Assembly (NCBI RefSeq): GCF_900104535.1
Contig: NZ_LT629710.1
Coordinates: 806,001-870,000, forward strand
Length of the DNA: 64,000 nt
From: Nakamurella panacisegetis
Lineage (GTDB): Bacteria; Actinomycetota; Actinomycetes; Mycobacteriales; Nakamurellaceae
Direction of reading: 5' to 3'
Shown here: positions 62,248 through 64,000 of the stretch, one piece after another
Position numbering within the stretch: the stretch's first letter is position 1
Layout: each line of letters begins with the position of its first letter
Program-made: the position numbers and the translations under genes
The notes under the pieces: generated by a model
What the model saw: only the letters and a program-made list of their open reading frames with translations
Told to the model about the DNA's origin: nothing
Databases searched by the model: none

Positions 62248-64000
62248 ATGGGGGTGAGCGTGCCCGGTTCCGATTCCGGGGGCGCCGGGAGCGACCGGCG
62301 GCCCGACCGTCCTGCTGCCGCGTCCGGGGACGGGTACGACGAGTACGGCGACCCACTGGAGCAGCCCACCACGGCGTTCCGGCGGCCGGCCACGCCGCCG
62401 CGGCCGGCCGCTCAGGACCGACCCTCGACGTACACGTCGCCGACCCGCGGACCGGCCGCTCCGGTCAGTTACGGGCCGCCCCCGGCGAACGGCGTCACCC
62501 CGACCTACGGCCCCCATCGGGCACCCGGCGCCCCGCCCACCTACGGCACCTCTCCCACCTACGGCACCTCGCCGGCCTACGGCCCCCCGCCGGCGTACGG
62601 CACCCCGCCGGGAGGCACACCGGGCTACACCTCGGCCACCCCCGGGGCACCGGTCCACGGCCCGGCGGTCGCGGGCGGGCGCGGGCCCGGATCTCCGCGG
62701 CTCTCGGGTGATCCGTCCTGGCAACCCACCACGGCGCTGCCCCGTCCGCCCCACGAGTCGGGGTCGACGCCGTCTGCGGGGACCGGGCCACGACCCGAGT
62801 CGCGTCCGCCGGCGCCCGACGCGCGGCGGCCGCCGTACTCCGGCCGCATCCCACCCGTCGGTCCGAGCTGGGCCGATCAGGGCGGGTACGGATCGGCGCC
62901 GATGACCGACCACCACGAGCCGCGCCCCCGAAGCGGCGGCCCGACCGACGACTACCGCAACCGTTACCAGGACCAGGACACCTCCGATCGCGCCGAGTAC
63001 GACAGCTGGGCGCAGGAGTCCTACCACTCGGCGCCGCCCATCCCCGAGGTCCGGCATCAGCCGCCGCCGCGGGGCAGCCACCTGCCGCCCTACCAGGAGC
63101 CCCTGGCCCTGGCCGACACGGTCAAACCGCCGACCAGTGGCATCCGGCAGCCGCGGAAGATGACGGTCACCCGGGTGGCCGCCCTGCGCGGCCGGGAGCT
63201 GACCACCCGTGGCGTGCAGATGTTCCACCGGGCCACCACGGCCGACGGGGCCGACAAGTCCGGGTTGACCGCCCTCACCTACGCGGTGATGGCCAACTAC
63301 GCGGTTGACGCCATCCTCGCCGTGGCGTTGGCCGGCACGCTGTTCTTCGCGGCGGCCACCGCGGAATCAACCGGCCGGGTGTTGCTCTACCTGTTGATCA
63401 CCGTCGCCCCATTCGCGTTCATCGCCCCGCTCATCGGGCCGATGCTCGATCGGCTGCAGAGCGGCCGCCGCCTGGCCCTTGGCCTGTCCAGCTTCGGCCG
63501 CGCCCTGTTGGCGATCCTGATGGCGTTCAACTTCTCGCACTTCAATCCGTGGGTCATCTACCCGTGTGCCCTGGGCAACCTCGTGCTGTCCAAGGCGTTC
63601 GGCGTGCTCAAATCCTCGCTCACCCCCCGGGTGCTGCCGGAGCAGATCACCCTGGTGAAGACCAACTCCCGCCTCACCACCTTCGGCATGATCGCCGGCG
63701 GCGTGGCCGGCGGCGTGGCCGCCGGCCTGAGCAAGATCTTCGGGTCGCCGGGGGCCCTGGTCCTGATGGCCGCGTGCGCGATCGCCGGTGGAGTGCTGTG
63801 CCTGCGGATCCCGTCCTGGGTGGAATCCACCGAGGGCGAGGTGCCGGTCAGGCTGGCCGATCACCGGACGAAGCGGGGTTTCCCGACCATCGTGGTCGCC
63901 ACCTTGTGGGCGAACAGTGTCATCCGGGTCGAGACCGGATTCCTGGCCTTGTTCATCGCGTTCGTGGTGAAGAGCCAGTATCCGAACCACAGCGCGTTCA
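62248..64000 (+). CDS. MFS-type membrane protein with long disordered N-terminus (partial)
   Basis: The frame is open from ATG 62248 to the right edge, so 584 residues are seen without a stop. Residues 1-300 are disordered, rich in Pro, Tyr, Gly and Arg, with TYGTSP/AYGPPP repeats at about 90-125. The core begins near RKMTVTRVAALRGRELTTRG, followed by at least six membrane helices. The pattern fits the actinobacterial MFS family of M. tuberculosis Rv0876c. It diverges from DUF3027. The cargo is unknown. The start could also be GTG 62254. Confidence 0.8.
   Translation, partial: MGVSVPGSDSGGAGSDRRPDRPAAASGDGYDEYGDPLEQPTTAFRRPATPPRPAAQDRPSTYTSPTRGPAAPVSYGPPPANGVTPTYGPHRAPGAPPTYGTSPTYGTSPAYGPPPAYGTPPGGTPGYTSATPGAPVHGPAVAGGRGPGSPRLSGDPSWQPTTALPRPPHESGSTPSAGTGPRPESRPPAPDARRPPYSGRIPPVGPSWADQGGYGSAPMTDHHEPRPRSGGPTDDYRNRYQDQDTSDRAEYDSWAQESYHSAPPIPEVRHQPPPRGSHLPPYQEPLALADTVKPPTSGIRQPRKMTVTRVAALRGRELTTRGVQMFHRATTADGADKSGLTALTYAVMANYAVDAILAVALAGTLFFAAATAESTGRVLLYLLITVAPFAFIAPLIGPMLDRLQSGRRLALGLSSFGRALLAILMAFNFSHFNPWVIYPCALGNLVLSKAFGVLKSSLTPRVLPEQITLVKTNSRLTTFGMIAGGVAGGVAAGLSKIFGSPGALVLMAACAIAGGVLCLRIPSWVESTEGEVPVRLADHRTKRGFPTIVVATLWANSVIRVETGFLALFIAFVVKSQYPNHSAF

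Overview
The window is very GC-rich (long GC-biased frames on both strands, GTG starts, 4-bp ATGA/GTGA gene overlaps). Its marker genes are actinobacterial: the septation protein SepH, mycothiol-type arsenate reductase, CitA/GltA2-type citrate synthases, PhoP-type response regulators and DUF2530/DUF2537/DUF3027/DUF2630 proteins. A Frankiales/Nakamurella-like actinomycete fits best, but that placement is inferred from protein flavour and not from a marker RNA; no rRNA or tRNA gene is visible.

Layout. (1) 1-10.4 kb, metabolism and stress: a pyruvate-oxidase-type ThDP enzyme with two small downstream genes, a divergent MarR regulator, an SDR/membrane protein/GH15 operon, cytochrome c oxidase subunit I, PPK2, a PspC protein and an ECF sigma factor. 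(2) 10.4-17 kb, mixed redox genes: DinB protein, cyclase fusion, aldehyde dehydrogenase, MDR-type oxidoreductase, a frameshifted TspO, an aldo/keto reductase and a Rieske lipoprotein. (3) 17-27.5 kb, an envelope-glycosylation and signalling block: a glycine-rich membrane protein, a PhoP-like regulator with its kinase, a GT2-GtrA fusion, a cupin, a second PhoP-like regulator, and two large YkcB-type GT39 glycosyltransferases. Four plus-strand control regions here carry CACAG half-sites phased at 11 bp. (4) 27.5-43.9 kb, mostly housekeeping: TipA-like MerR, acyl-CoA synthetase, gltA, photolyase, DUF2630, aldose epimerase, MFS transporter, PdxH, CitA, an F420-type nitroreductase, SerC, an autoregulated ArsR-SRPBCC pair and SepH. 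(5) 43.9-55.8 kb, an apparently accessory block: hydrolase, heterodimeric ABC exporter, a GntR/TauE/persulfide-dioxygenase sulfur module and an arsenic cluster (two arsC, acr3, arsM, divergent arsR). (6) 55.8-64 kb, a conserved actinobacterial block: DUF2537, SpoU methyltransferase, MarR, DUF2530, a large GHKL-ATPase protein, DUF3027 and an MFS protein running off the end. From memory, 38.5-43.9 kb plus 55.8-64 kb match the order and relative strands of M. tuberculosis Rv0876c-Rv0889c.

The most unusual signals are: (a) a 17-nt inverted-repeat family (GCGCATACGGAACTGCC and its complement) placed immediately after both citrate synthase genes and nowhere else in the window that I can see; (b) the phased PhoP-box-like repeats linking a duplicated regulator to the glycosyltransferases, together with a 128-bp near-identical segment in the DNA-binding domains of the two regulators; (c) a probably leaderless ArsR gene whose 14-2-14 palindrome covers its own -10 box and start codon.
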